A stretch of DNA of 64,000 nucleotides from Cinnamomum chago (taxonomy: Eukaryota; Streptophyta; Magnoliopsida; Laurales; Lauraceae). The translations under genes and the position numbers were made by a program. The stretch spans positions 129,352,001 to 129,416,000 of the forward strand of contig CP142451.1 in the NCBI GenBank assembly GCA_038049695.1, read 5' to 3'. The notes under the pieces are model-generated. The model was given only the letters and a program-made list of their open reading frames with translations. It made no database searches and was not told the origin of the DNA. Of this stretch, positions 37,068-48,490 are shown piece by piece; the first letter of the stretch is position 1, and every line of letters starts with the position of its first letter.

Positions 37068-37600
37068 ACATTGTTTTTGTGGATATTTTCCAATTGGTGC
37101 AACGCCATAGGCATAAGGCACTATATTCTCAATGCAGGGGTTTTTTTTAGTGACCTTTTCATCTTACATGATGATGGTACGGAGTTGCTTAGCTTTTCTA
37201 ATTAGAGAAATGGAGGAAGGTCAAAGATCAATCAAATATTTGAATGGACATGGTTTCAGGGGAAGGAGCTTGGTGGTCAAAAATCAAAATGCCTGCCTAT
37301 GGCTGGAAGAGGAAAGGAAGAGGGAAGGTGTGAAGAAAAGGCTGATGGGAATGACAGTGGAAGGGACAACAACATGGATGCTCTGGCGGGCATGACAACA
37401 AGGGCTAACAGAATGGTGAGAAGGATAACAAGAAGGGTTAGCCATGCAGCTATAATGTGCAATGCATCTTCATCAGAAATTGATGTCACACTATCAAACG
37501 AAGGTGATAGAAGCGTAGTTATGGTGGGAGAGGATGAAGAAATGTTTGGTGGTTGTTTAACAGGAAGGAAGCTGTTCAGTTCATTGGATTTCTGATGGTG
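37068..37600 (+). pseudogene. Degenerate RRM-containing ORF
   Basis: The + strand holds an RNP2-like IVFVDIF near 37070, then, in another frame, FLIREMEEGQRSIKYLNG followed by FRGRSLVVKN (about 37185-37290), which fits the second half of an RNA-recognition motif. A frame change and stops break the domain. A Gly/Arg/Asp-rich ORF follows (37299-37595). Plant LINE ORF1 proteins and splicing-factor-like genes both carry such RRMs, so the origin is open. Confidence 0.35.
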
Positions 37601-37759
37601 CTGATGAGACGCTTTGATGTCCCTCTTCATTTGTGGGAAAACAACACCTTTCATTAGGTGGTTGGTTTGATTGGAGAAGTGGTCATTACCAGGGGAATTC
37701 AGAAAATTTTCATTTGGGGTGGGGTGTGGTACTTCTTCAATACTCAAGAATACTCAGCG

Positions 37760-39510
37760 AAGGAGTTGTTGAACTATCAAAGGTAAGGCTAGATTTACAG
37801 AACAGATAGGGCTAAAAGGGCTAAAACTAGGACGAGTCAGAATAGGTAGGGTTTCGCATGATGCATTGTCAAGGTTTTCTATGTGCTGTAGGAATCAAAA
37901 GACTCCACTGAGGCAAACCTGTTGGTGATCATCTATGAATAATGAATTACTATTTTTGTCAAGGAGATTTATGTGAGGTCTCTTTACGGAAGGGCATTTC
38001 ATCAAATGCAGTGGGTTGGGCATCATAGTGCCTAGAGTTTGTGTGTAGCTGACATAGCATGGGTAAGGGAAGAGTAGCCATCGGACTACTCTCCAAGCCA
38101 AAGCTTAGGGACGGATCCATGGGATCCAAACGTCTTGGTCTCACACAAACAAAGCACCGAGAGAAAAAACTATTGGAGAAATTTTATTAATCAATCAACT
38201 TATCTCCCAAGAGAGAATCACAATGTATTTATTGGCTAGGATCTTCACCTTCTATAGTCCTGTGGAGAAGGTCAAATCCCATTATATCTCTACTTTCTAA
38301 TTAATTCTAATGAACTAAATCTTTTGAGATAAGTATAAAATAAAACAGAAGGCAACATCAGACTTGACGATCTGGAGGGAAAAATTAGAAATCTTCTTTA
38401 AATAAGCTTCAGTGGGTTGGGCCTTCTGTTGTAATTTTTGGGCCTGTGGGCTGGTAGACCTCGGGTTAGGCCTGCATCGGTACTGAGATTAGTTTATCAA
38501 GTGACATAGTGAATCAACAAATTCCATCCCATTGATGCAGGCAAAAGGTTTGGCTAATTTAAGTCTTGGATACTACAGCTAAGAGAGGGTAATAGACGGG
38601 TTGTTAGGAACTTCATTTTTGCCAAAGATGGATGTTCTTTTAATAAAGGGTTTGTAGTATTTTTTGTGTTCTCCAGAAGTTTTTTCTTTATAGTATACTG
38701 TATATTGTACAGATTCTTTGTAATTGTCTCACATTAATGGAGTTTTGTTACTGTTCTTCAAGAGTCTTGTTTTTTCTGTTCCAAAAGCCTCCTATGTAGA
38801 CCATTGAGAAAACAAATGAATACATACAATTCAAGTAGAAGCAATTGGTGATGACCCCTCTCTCTCCTCTCCTCGCTGATCATTAGCTTCTTTTATCTAT
38901 GGGTTTTTGGTCTCATCTCAAGGGAAAAGAATATCTATAGTTTTGGGCTCATAGGGAATAAACTCATCGATTTCTGATCCTAAAATCTGTAAGGTCTTAT
39001 TCATGAGTCTTTTGCTCAAGGTTGTTCAAATTAACTTGTTGGTCCCATGTAACAAGTTGGCCTTGGGACACATCTTATAAACCCTTCATGACATCTATTT
39101 CCAGCTTAAAAGTATAAAACCTTTCACAAAGACCTCCGAAATTTGAAATCCAAGTCTGCTAAGATCTGCCATTCTGCCTATTGTCTCAAACATCTGGTAA
39201 ATGTAGTTTGGTCGCCAATGACTACATTTTTATTATTCACATTTCTAAGACACGAAAATTCTAAACAAGCTACATCAAGCTCAGAAGTCCATTACCAGCA
39301 GTCAGCTCAAATAGTATAATTTGGATGCCTGGCTTCCCTGGAATTCTTAACGATAAGTGCAGTAGCTAATACCAAAAATCTCAGCAAATTGGTACCGTGG
39401 ATGCCTTGCTTCGCTACAATCCTTCACTACTTGAAGGGAGACTGGCATGCGCACATGGCATACAGGTATAAGAGTATCCTAGGAGCAGTGGTTGAGAGAA
39501 GTAAAGTTAC
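37760..39510. other. Gene-less stretch
   Basis: A/T-rich sequence with no recognised ORF, paired repeat or RNA gene. Confidence 0.4.
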
Positions 39511-39512
39511 AG

Positions 39513-39614
39513 GTCTTCGGCTGTAGCTCAATTAGTTAGGGAAATGGGTATGTGTATAAGAGAGAGTGAGTTCAAGTACCCCAATATAGCAGAAAAAGAA
39601 AAGAAAAGAAAAGA
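39513..39614 (+). repeat. tRNA-derived SINE-like element
   Basis: Box A-like GTAGCTCAATTAGTTAGGG and box B-like GAGTTCAAGTACC, followed by an (AAAAG)n tail. The stem sequences do not pair like a functional tRNA. Confidence 0.45.
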
Positions 39615-40129
39615 GAGTTGCTGACTTTTCAAAACTACTAGGGAAAATAATAGATGATTGATGCAAAGCCTATAGAATTGATGGTTTCATCATATAACTT
39701 AAAACTCCCTCTTGATTCTCACCTGTGTGTTGGTAACCTATCCAAGGTTAGAAGTATACAATAGACAATGGTTGTTTCTCATTTTTCTGTAACACCACTG
39801 GAAGATTGTACTCTGTACGTGCCTATGCTAGATGTGTAGGACTTGGTAGGTTGTTGAGCCATTAGATTAATCAGGTCCAAAACAGAAGAGAACTATTACA
39901 AAGGGACGTATTTCAAGGATATATGGTGCTGACTCTGCTAAGCTAATGTAGAAGACAACCCATAATGTCCACTAGGCCGATGCCCGTATTTTCGATAGGA
40001 AGATGGCCCACTGGTCTGTCTAAGCTTTAGCTAAAAGAGTTTCCCCAACAACCACACGCACACCTCAAATAAATTTCAAAAAAAAAAACCAAAAAAATAA
40101 AATAAAAATCCCAACTATAAATTCAAAAC

Positions 40130-40132
<3 letters not shown>

Positions 40133-40161
<29 letters not shown>
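40133..40161. repeat. (CT)n microsatellite
   Basis: A TC repeat in otherwise A/T-rich intergenic sequence. Confidence 0.85.
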
Positions 40162-41103
40162 CCCTGATCTTTTTGTAAACCAGATAGACCAAATGGAGAT
40201 ATTGGAGAAAAAGAAGTTTAATTAAAGCATACATGTTACACTCTACAAAGAGGGTATTGAAGGCCTACCACGTAATTCTATGTGATGAAAAGATAGAAAA
40301 TCATAACATAAAATTAACCTTATCGATAAAATCGAGTGACTCAAATCTAATTTTTGGGAGATCACCTTTCAAAAATTACATGATACTTCAACTCATTTCT
40401 ACTTTAGTGGATGTGAGATTCGCTTTCATTGGAGCAACATTCTTTGTTAGATTGAGAAAAACATGATCAAAGTAATAATAAATAATTATTTCCGATAAAT
40501 GACAATTTATCACACAATAAGGCACATTATTTTAGAAATCTAAACCTTCCATTCAATTTGCAGTCAATTTATCCATCACCTATGGAATTTTGCTCGATTG
40601 GGATGTTCACTGTTGGATTGGAAAATTAAGATTTGTTTCTTTCTTTTATTCTTTTGTCAAAGAAAAATAAAAACAAACAGATACAGGAAATTCCACACTT
40701 TTAAATTGACAATAAGATTGAATTGCTCTTTTCAAATGCCTCTTGTCAAAATGGCCAATAGTGAAATTCTGAGCATCTATCAAACCATAGAGGACAACCT
40801 GAATGAATGATTTGGATGTGCATAAGGTAGTCCTCCATTGTGCAAAAGATTTGAATGCTTCAAAAACATTCATGCATTTCAGGATTCAAGATTTTTTTTT
40901 TCCCTACAACTTAGCCTAGTCAGTGGTGATGATTGATCTGAAACTTGTACCCACATAGGTAAACTTGATAGGAATTTAATCTTCTTGCTACGGTTATGTT
41001 GTTGTTGTTGTTGGGTACCCGGCCTAAAGGGCGGAACCCTTTTCGAAGATAGTCTATTCATTGCGGGAAGAAATAGCCTTCTAACTGTGGGAAGGATGGC
41101 TGG

Positions 41104-41392
41104 CTAACCGGAGGAAGGAAGCCAGGGATCGATCCCTAAAAAGTAGGGTGAGAAACAGGGTACCAACCAACTGGGCTAGGCTTGGTTCTCAGGGTTATGC
41201 TAACCAGAAGAAGGAAGCCTTGGATCGATCCCTAAAAAGTAGTTTGAGAAACAGGGTACCAATCAACTGGGATAGGCTTGGTTCTTAGGGTTATGCTAAC
41301 CAGAGGAAGGAAGCCAGGGATCGATCCCTAAAAAGTAGGGTGCGAAACGGGGTACCAATCAACTGGGACAGGCCTGGTTCTTAGGGTTATGT
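41104..41392 (-). repeat. Three tandem 96-bp units resembling a tRNA-derived SINE head
   Basis: CTAACC(G/A)GA(G/A)GAAGGAAGCC starts units at 41104, 41200 and 41296, an exact 96-bp period. Read on the minus strand, each unit holds CCCAGTTG(A/G)TTGGTACC (box A-like) and GGGATCGATCC (box B-like). It appears that a SINE head has been tripled. Confidence 0.75.
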
Positions 41393-41547
41393 TAATTCAC
41401 CTTATCAATATTTTCCAAGTTTAAACCTCACCGATTCAACATTCCATTTAAACAAGTGTTTGAATCAAATCAAGCCAAGTTTCTAAGAGGAAATATTTGA
41501 AGCTTCTAGTTTTGTATTTCCAATGATTAAGCATTAAAAAGGCCATA

Positions 41548-41703
41548 TCAATCTATGCTGGAAACTGCAAACATAAAGCTCACTGGACAAAATACAACTT
41601 GAGAAGATAGAGGTACCTGAAGAGATGATTTGCTCCCTTGAGATAAGAAAAGAGAGAGATAGATGAGAAAACCCAAGAGAAGGAAGAAGGAGCTGAAACT
41701 CAT
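41548..41703 (-). CDS. Possible small secreted peptide, or first exon of a secreted protein
   Basis: From the ATG at 41703 the ORF encodes 51 aa beginning MSFSSFFLLLGFLIYLSLFL then SQGSKSSLQ, a clear signal-peptide pattern: short polar start, long hydrophobic core, small residues before a likely cleavage. A GTACC after the codon for SSLQ could be a splice donor, making this exon 1 of a larger gene, but no further exon was recognised. A TATATAA-like box lies about 115 bp upstream (near 41820) and a short upstream ORF (MAKGQTM) precedes it. Family unknown; it may be a chance ORF. Confidence 0.35.
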   Translation of the reverse strand: MSFSSFFLLLGFLIYLSLFLSQGSKSSLQVPLSSQVVFCPVSFMFAVSSID

Positions 41704-41829
41704 ATCACATGGTTTGCCCCTTAGCCATTCCACCAAACCAGTGTAGCTCAAATAGGATGTGTGAAGGTTGGAAAGAAGAATGCTGTTGAGAGAGATGATG
41801 TTTTAGGTCTAACACACTTATATACTAAA

Positions 41830-44800
41830 TGTATATCAACGGCTATATTGCGTTTTCGGAGAAATGATCTTATGCTGATGACGGCTGTCACCTTTTGTCA
41901 TGTGTTGAACCACGTGAGGGCCACCTTTGCTTGATTAAACCATACATATCACTCTTTCTTCAATGAAAATAATGTATCCGTCCAAGTTTCAATTCAATAG
42001 TAGTGTTCTACACCGTTGGATTGTATCAATAGTTTAACTTAATAGTTAATCTTAATTTTTATGTTTGATGAATCGAACGGTGTATATTACTTTGAAAAGA
42101 GTAAGAATTGGGCTATTATATAAACATTGAACGGCTTGGTAGTGATGGATTGGATCAAATAGAGATTCACCCCACATGGATCAACAAAAGAAATGGAAAG
42201 GCCCTTGCGGTCATTTGCGTGTGATCTTTTCTCTCCTTCATGAACTTAGCTATACTTGGAACCCAAACAGCTAATATTTCATTATTATCGTAGATATTAT
42301 TCAGCATCATTTAGGCTAAGAATAGAATAGCTACACAATAGTCCGGATTTTCTGCTGCGACCACTTCAACCTAAAATGAGAAACATGGCATGTAGGTGGA
42401 TGCCATTGGTCATGTCGGAAAGGATTCATTTTAGGTAACGCATCCACAAAAAATCAACTCCATAAGTCATTTCTATCTTTTGAATGAAGGCATTTAAATA
42501 GACAATGGGACTTTTCTTTCACATATTTGTACTGGGGTGTTTTTCAATGTTGTGAGTTTTTGTATTTATACTAGTGTGAGAATTTTCATATAAAATGTCA
42601 TTAATGTTTAATAGTGGTTTGCTTTCATTTTTCTCCATTGTTTGTTTTATGACTTAATTTTTGGATATCATTCTAATGTGGTACATTTGCCATCAAAATT
42701 CTCATTTTTTGAGATTTATATTTACTTTCACTTTCTTGACTTTTATTTTAGTTTTTGATAATTAGTTTCTGACCTTGTACTAATCTAATACATTGCCTTT
42801 TTTTTAAAAATTTTTTTGTATGTTTTTCCTTTATTTTTCTATTTCTTGAATTTTGAATATTTCTACTCTCTTCTTTAGATTTTTACAATATCACTATTAC
42901 TAACTAGTTCAAAATCTATATAATTACACAACAAACTAACTAATTACAAAATAATATAATTAAAAATTAAATCTCTATACATGTAGGATAGTTGAAATGA
43001 ATTGCGCCTATAGCATGAGCTTCATTGAGTCTTGTTGGCCTACATCACCATGGCCTAATTAGGTTAAAAGACATTGATGAGACCCTTGTGATGAGACACT
43101 TCTCATGCTCATTACTGTGTTATGGATGATGTGAGGGAAAATGCAGTTCAAAATGAATGCAGGTACTTTACTTTTATGCATCAGCTCGTAATGTTTCCCC
43201 GCATCAATGTCAGAACTTACAGGAGGCAATTTTGACCAGACTTGGAAAAATAAAGTTCCCTTTTGTGGGTTTTGAATTTGGATTTGCTTGATTCAATTAA
43301 AATTCAATGCAGTGGTCTTATAATTGCCTAGTTTGCTCAGGAAGTGTTTTAATTTCCAATAGGAATAATTATCAATAATTTTATCTTTCACAACATTTTT
43401 GTGATGATATCCTTAGAAAGACTTCCAAATTTGAAAATATCATCACATATTCTAAAAACAATAAGTTGTGGGAACCATGTTTACAAAAATGCTCAATAGG
43501 TGGCTCCCGCTCACCGGGATGCATGCCAATTCAGGGTGAAGCTCTTCCAGTAGATTAATGGCAGGTCAAACACCACTCCAAATTTAATGATACTATTGAT
43601 TTTAAGGCCTTAAATTTTAATGGTTTTGTTGCTGCATGTGAATCAAATCTATCTGTAGATGGTTGAATCAATATCAAGTCAATATTCACAGTGGTGGGTG
43701 TTTGTGCGAGGGGCTGTATCAATCATAAGCATCTTTTATTGTTTGTCTTTTGGGGGTTGTATTGATAATAGGTGACTAATTCACATCTTCACTTCTCTAC
43801 AGAGCATAAATCTGGGTAGTGTCAATGATTTTTGGCTCTGATTTCTTCTGGTCCTATTCTAACTCTGATATATGCCTTCACTTTTCGTTCAAATACCAAT
43901 TGAAGGAGCTCCACAATTCCTAGATTTCTTCAGGTTACTTGCAGCTTGCATGAGTTTTTTTATGTAGGTCTGCCCAGTCATTACCATTTTGGGCCAGAAT
44001 TAGCCCATAATCTGGGCTAGGATGGGTCCACTGTCCAGTTTTTGGGCTACTGTTTCCTCGACTGAATGTGATTTTCACTGGAAGGCTGTCTGCTTGGATG
44101 TGAATACCTACGAGGATATCAGACAGTTCTGTGCCTATTTGATTATAATAACAAAATTCGGCCCTACATGATCCAGTGTTATGGGCCTGTTTTTGGATCT
44201 ATGACTGATCTTTAAAGTCCAGAATAGTTTCTGTCTTAGGTGTATGCATGAACTGATTTCTAAGTTCACATTTTAACTAGGTATGGTTAAAATCTGGACC
44301 GGCTTCTGGAAATAAAAAAGAAGATACTTCAAGGCCCAGATGGTAGTTAAAATTTTTATAGGATTTCAATGGCTTAATCATCATATGATTTATAGGGTAA
44401 GCTTGCTTATTGAGTCCTACTTTGTGTAACCAAAGGGTCATTTAAGGTCTATATGAGCCTGAACTCTGACTTGGGTTTGGTCCATTTGTATGGATATCAG
44501 GTTTTGACCCAAATTACATTGAATGATGTATATAACCTGATATGTTGCGTAGGGTCCATAAATAGCTCTTCATCATTAAATTGGTATACCTTAGTTTTTT
44601 TTATTAGAGGATTTTACCGGAAAAAACACTTTATGTGGTTATAGGACCGATCCAGACTAATTACCGAACTATGCACCAAATAGTGCATTTCACCCCAAAA
44701 CCCATTTTTAACGAGGGTTGATTTATGTGTTGGGGGTCGACGTCGACCCTGATCAGGCATGTTTCCTCATCTTCTTCCTTCTTCCTGTCTTCCCCAGACC

Positions 44801-45290
44801 CAGTCTAGTGATGAAGAAATTTACATGAACATGTCAAATTCCACGCACACATCCATACGAATTTACTGTACATTGTTGGATCGACTGCACATCCGTACTG
44901 AATCGACTGTACACCATTAAACTTGTTGGTCCAGGATGAAAATGATAGGATGATTGGATGGGGGTTTTTTTTTTGTTGAGAGGTGCCTAGGTAGATCTTC
45001 AAAACCCCCGGTCCCAGCCCCAGGTGGCCCCACACTCATGAGCGGATGGGTAGTTATCGTATGTCATCAACTGGAGAGATCGAAAAGAAACAAGAAGAAA
45101 CTGGAAAGGGATAGTTATTCATTCATGGGTTGATCATCTAGTGTTTTTTTATCAGCACGCTTACTAAACCATACAATAAACTCATGCACCATTGGATTCA
45201 TATACAATAATAAAGTTATTACTAATCAAATCACAATCGAGAACATTAGATTTCAAGTTATAATTAACCTTCCCCATCATATCAGTTTGG
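41830..45290. other. Gene-less A/T-rich stretch
   Basis: I see no convincing gene, long repeat or RNA here. ORFs such as 44453-44644 have no recognisable content and are likely chance. Confidence 0.45.
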
Positions 45291-45598
45291 CTATAACCAA
45301 GGTCTCTTGATGTCCCAAGTCTTAAAGTGCAGATTGTAACCCTTGAAGCCTTCCTTGGTGATCACCCACCGGCACTCGGGATCGCACCTGGAGCTCACTG
45401 TGCAGTAGAAAAGCGTCGTCCCTGTAAAATTTATATGAAAACGAAACCCATATTCACCTCCATCTTTCACTGTGTTCAGACCCAGCTCATCGTTTCCTGA
45501 TTTGCAGTGAACATTGATGCTATTCCCGCCGCATAAATACTTGTATGAACTTTATATGTAGTAACAGTCTTGCATAAAGCCAGTAGTGCAAGAGCCAT
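45291..45598 (-). pseudogene. S1 self-incompatibility-like (SPH) protein gene with a frameshift
   Basis: The minus strand encodes INVHCKSGNDELG, then GTTLFYCTVSS, CRWVI and a stop after DIKRPWL: the plant self-incompatibility S1/SPH pattern of small secreted, Cys-containing proteins. The start ATG at 45598 gives MALALLALCKTVTTYKVHTS, a short hydrophobic leader plus the first beta strand, but in a different frame. The two frames meet near the GCGGCGGGAATAGC stretch (about 45510-45525). The 308-bp span is not a multiple of three, so a single-base change breaks the ORF. Members outside Papaver are mostly of unknown role. Confidence 0.65.
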
Positions 45599-46548
45599 GG
45601 GCAGAGATATAGCTGGTGCTTTTCATCTTCTGATACATGTTGTTTACTCTTGTCCTGTGGAGGCAAAAAGATTGTTCATGTGAATCTTTATATAATAATA
45701 CCTGAATGCGTAATAACATTATTTATAAGAAACTGTTAACTATATATCTTTTAATCCATCTTCCTCAACTCCTCTAATTACCAGCAGGAAACAAATGCCT
45801 CAATGTCATCTTCTCTTTAACAATTCACAGATCAAACTTTGGATTTTGGTAGTTCCCTTATCTTCTCTTTTCCCTGCAAAATAATTTTGTTTATTTATTA
45901 TATAATTATGTTGTCACGAGGCATCATGGTTCGACCCCAATTGAACCAGCGGCTGAATTAGGTTTGACCAATGGTTCAATGTCCTATTGATCAGTTCTTA
46001 AAAACATTTGGTACCTGATTCAGAGTGGTATCACATGATACAGATTATCTACATCGCACATAAGAGGTTGATTTGCACCCTACACAGGCCTATGGCTTGA
46101 TACAGGTCAATATGTATTATTATTTAAATTTGTTTCAGCTCAAAGAGAAAATCACATGAATCGATATGACATGTACCATTACATTAATCCCCCCTAGTAG
46201 CACAGGTCCCTAGTAGAACAGGTTTAAACCCTCAACTTTCGAGAGCAAACCACCTCGGGGTTCATTTACAATCCTAATTAGAATCCATATTTCTTTCTTT
46301 GAATTGATCGATACTCCCTCCAATTGAACATTAATTCTGAAATTTACATCATGAACTGTTTGAACAAGGAGGTAAGAAAGTCAAAGATAAAAAGACGTGC
46401 AGCTCGAAATCAATTAGGGCCCTGGCCCCTACCTACCAACCTAATTAGTTACTAATATGGCCTGGCCTGGCTCAGTCGTTCGTCGTAGATGCAATAGTAG
46501 GGATGGACTCGACTCGAGCTGGCTTAAACCCTAGAGTCTTATAAATTT

Positions 46549-47020
46549 AGGGGTGTAAAGTGGGCCATGCCGTGTCCAAGTTAGTTGGGGGTTGACCCAG
46601 CACAACTTAGGTCGTATCGTGCTGAGCTGTGTCGTCCACAAGCAAATGTTTTGAATATTTTATATAAGTTAAAAGAGATTTTATAGACTTTAGGAGTTCT
46701 CAACTTGAAATAAGATTGAAACTATTAAAATAAATGCATAAATATCTATGGTTAATTTATAAATAAGAAACAAATCTTTAATTATTTTATTTATATAAAA
46801 GAATCAAACTTTTTATCTGTAAGGGCGTGTCGGGCCGTGACTCGGGCCAGGCACCCTGGCCCAGCACGGAACGACCAAGGGCCAAGGACCCTGGCTGTGC
46901 CATGCCGGCCTTGGGCCCATCCTTTTGGTCGTGCCGGGCCGGACTGCCCAATCAATGCGGTTTATGGGCCGTACCAGGGCCTGGGTTTTTTTCGTACCGG
47001 GCCGCTCAGTTTACACCCCT
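46549..47020. mobile_element. hAT-like MITE abutting the MYG1 start
   Basis: The inverted ends AGGGGTGTAAA and TTTACACCCCT enclose 472 bp that is G/C-rich at both ends, with many GGGCC/CGGGCC motifs. No clear 8-bp duplication was found. The right end lies 95 bp before the first plausible MYG1 ATG, so the element may replace or reshape its promoter and 5' leader. Confidence 0.6.
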
Positions 47021-47115
47021 CTGGACCGGAAGGAAGTAGCGTTTCGCGTGCGCGGATGGAGAAGAAGAAGAAGAAGAAGAAGAAGAAGAAGAGATCGTAT
47101 TCGATCGAGCGAGGC

Positions 47116-47648
47116 ATGTTGGCAGCTCGAAGCTGCAAGTGGAGACACAGCCTCTTTATCTTTCCGAGCAGCAGCTTCATCTCCTTGGCTTTCATGGCGG
47201 CTTCCTCTCCCAAAAAGTGTAAGGTTTCTGTTTTCTTCTCCTCTGAATCTGAATCTGAATCTGATGCTGCTGCTGCTCCTCCTCCTCACAATAGGAGGGT
47301 AGAAACTCACAATGGCAGCTTCCACTGCGACGAAGCCCTCGGATGCTTCATGATCAGACTCACCGATAAATTCCGCGGAGCTGAAATCGTCCGTACCAGG
47401 GATTCTCAGGTACCATAATACATCCCCTCCTTTTTCTCATGTTTTTTATTTTTTCTCTGTCAGAGACAGATTAGATAGAGTGTATGTTTTGTTGATGATT
47501 GCTATAATTTATGTTTGTTCCTTCTGTCTGTTCAATTGTTGAATTTCGACATCCGAAGTTCAAAGAAGAAAAACAACATTTTTGTTAGATACTTAGATTG
47601 ATTGATGTCTAATTTGGTAATGGTTGCCAATCAAATGCATGAAACGAA

Positions 47649-47679
<31 letters not shown>

Positions 47680-48444
47680 ATGAGAATGTCGGATTGAGAT
47701 TGACATCTGCTAAATGTTATGGAGGAGATGACTTGATTGCTGGCCAAGCAAGGGGTGGATTTAGATTTTAGCGCCCTCCTCAAGGAGTCAGAAGAGAGTT
47801 ATTTAATTGGTTTAACCCAAAAATGTAACAGGTACTGGATACACTTGATGCTGTACTTGATGTTGGGGGTGTGTATGATCCCACCTGGGCCACCCATGAT
47901 CGTTATGACCATCATCAAAAGGGGTTTTAGTGAGATCTTTGGTCATGGATTTACTACCAAACTCAGTAGTGCCGGCCTTGTCTACAAGGTAATCTTGCTT
48001 GTATCTCAAGACTTTTTAACAGGGCAAAACACCATTGACATGACATCATACCATTCTATTATACATGCAGGCTGCAGCCAATACTAGTTCAACAATTTTA
48101 TTTGGGGTTTAGGAACTTGATTGGAAATTTTTGTAAAATTTATGGTCATTACCTGAGGATTGAGTGTGTGTTTCTTGTCATCGAGTAAGCATTGTGGCAT
48201 GGAGATTATTGCAAAAGAGCTTCAACTTGATGTGGGACACCCAGATGTACACAGATTATTTATTTCTGTGTACAAGAGCTTTATGGAGGTAATTTCTTTT
48301 AGTTTTTACACATTCTACAAGTTCAAGTTCTTACTGTCAGAATAATGATCTATCTTGTGTGTCCCCACTCCCCAGTCCCCACCAACAATGTCAAATCCTT
48401 CAGTGAGCATGTTCTTCTCTTAATTATGATTCAAAGGCACATCT

Positions 48445-48490
<46 letters not shown>

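Noticed and set aside
37277..37747. 156-aa minus-strand ORF with a hydrophobic stretch
   Set aside because: It lies antisense to the Gly/Arg-rich frame and low-complexity codons explain its length; no domain recognised.
46837..47115. N-terminal extension of the MYG1 ORF (MTRARHPGP.. and a poly-Lys run)
   Set aside because: It is read through the hAT-like MITE and an (AAG)n microsatellite; nothing in it resembles MYG1.
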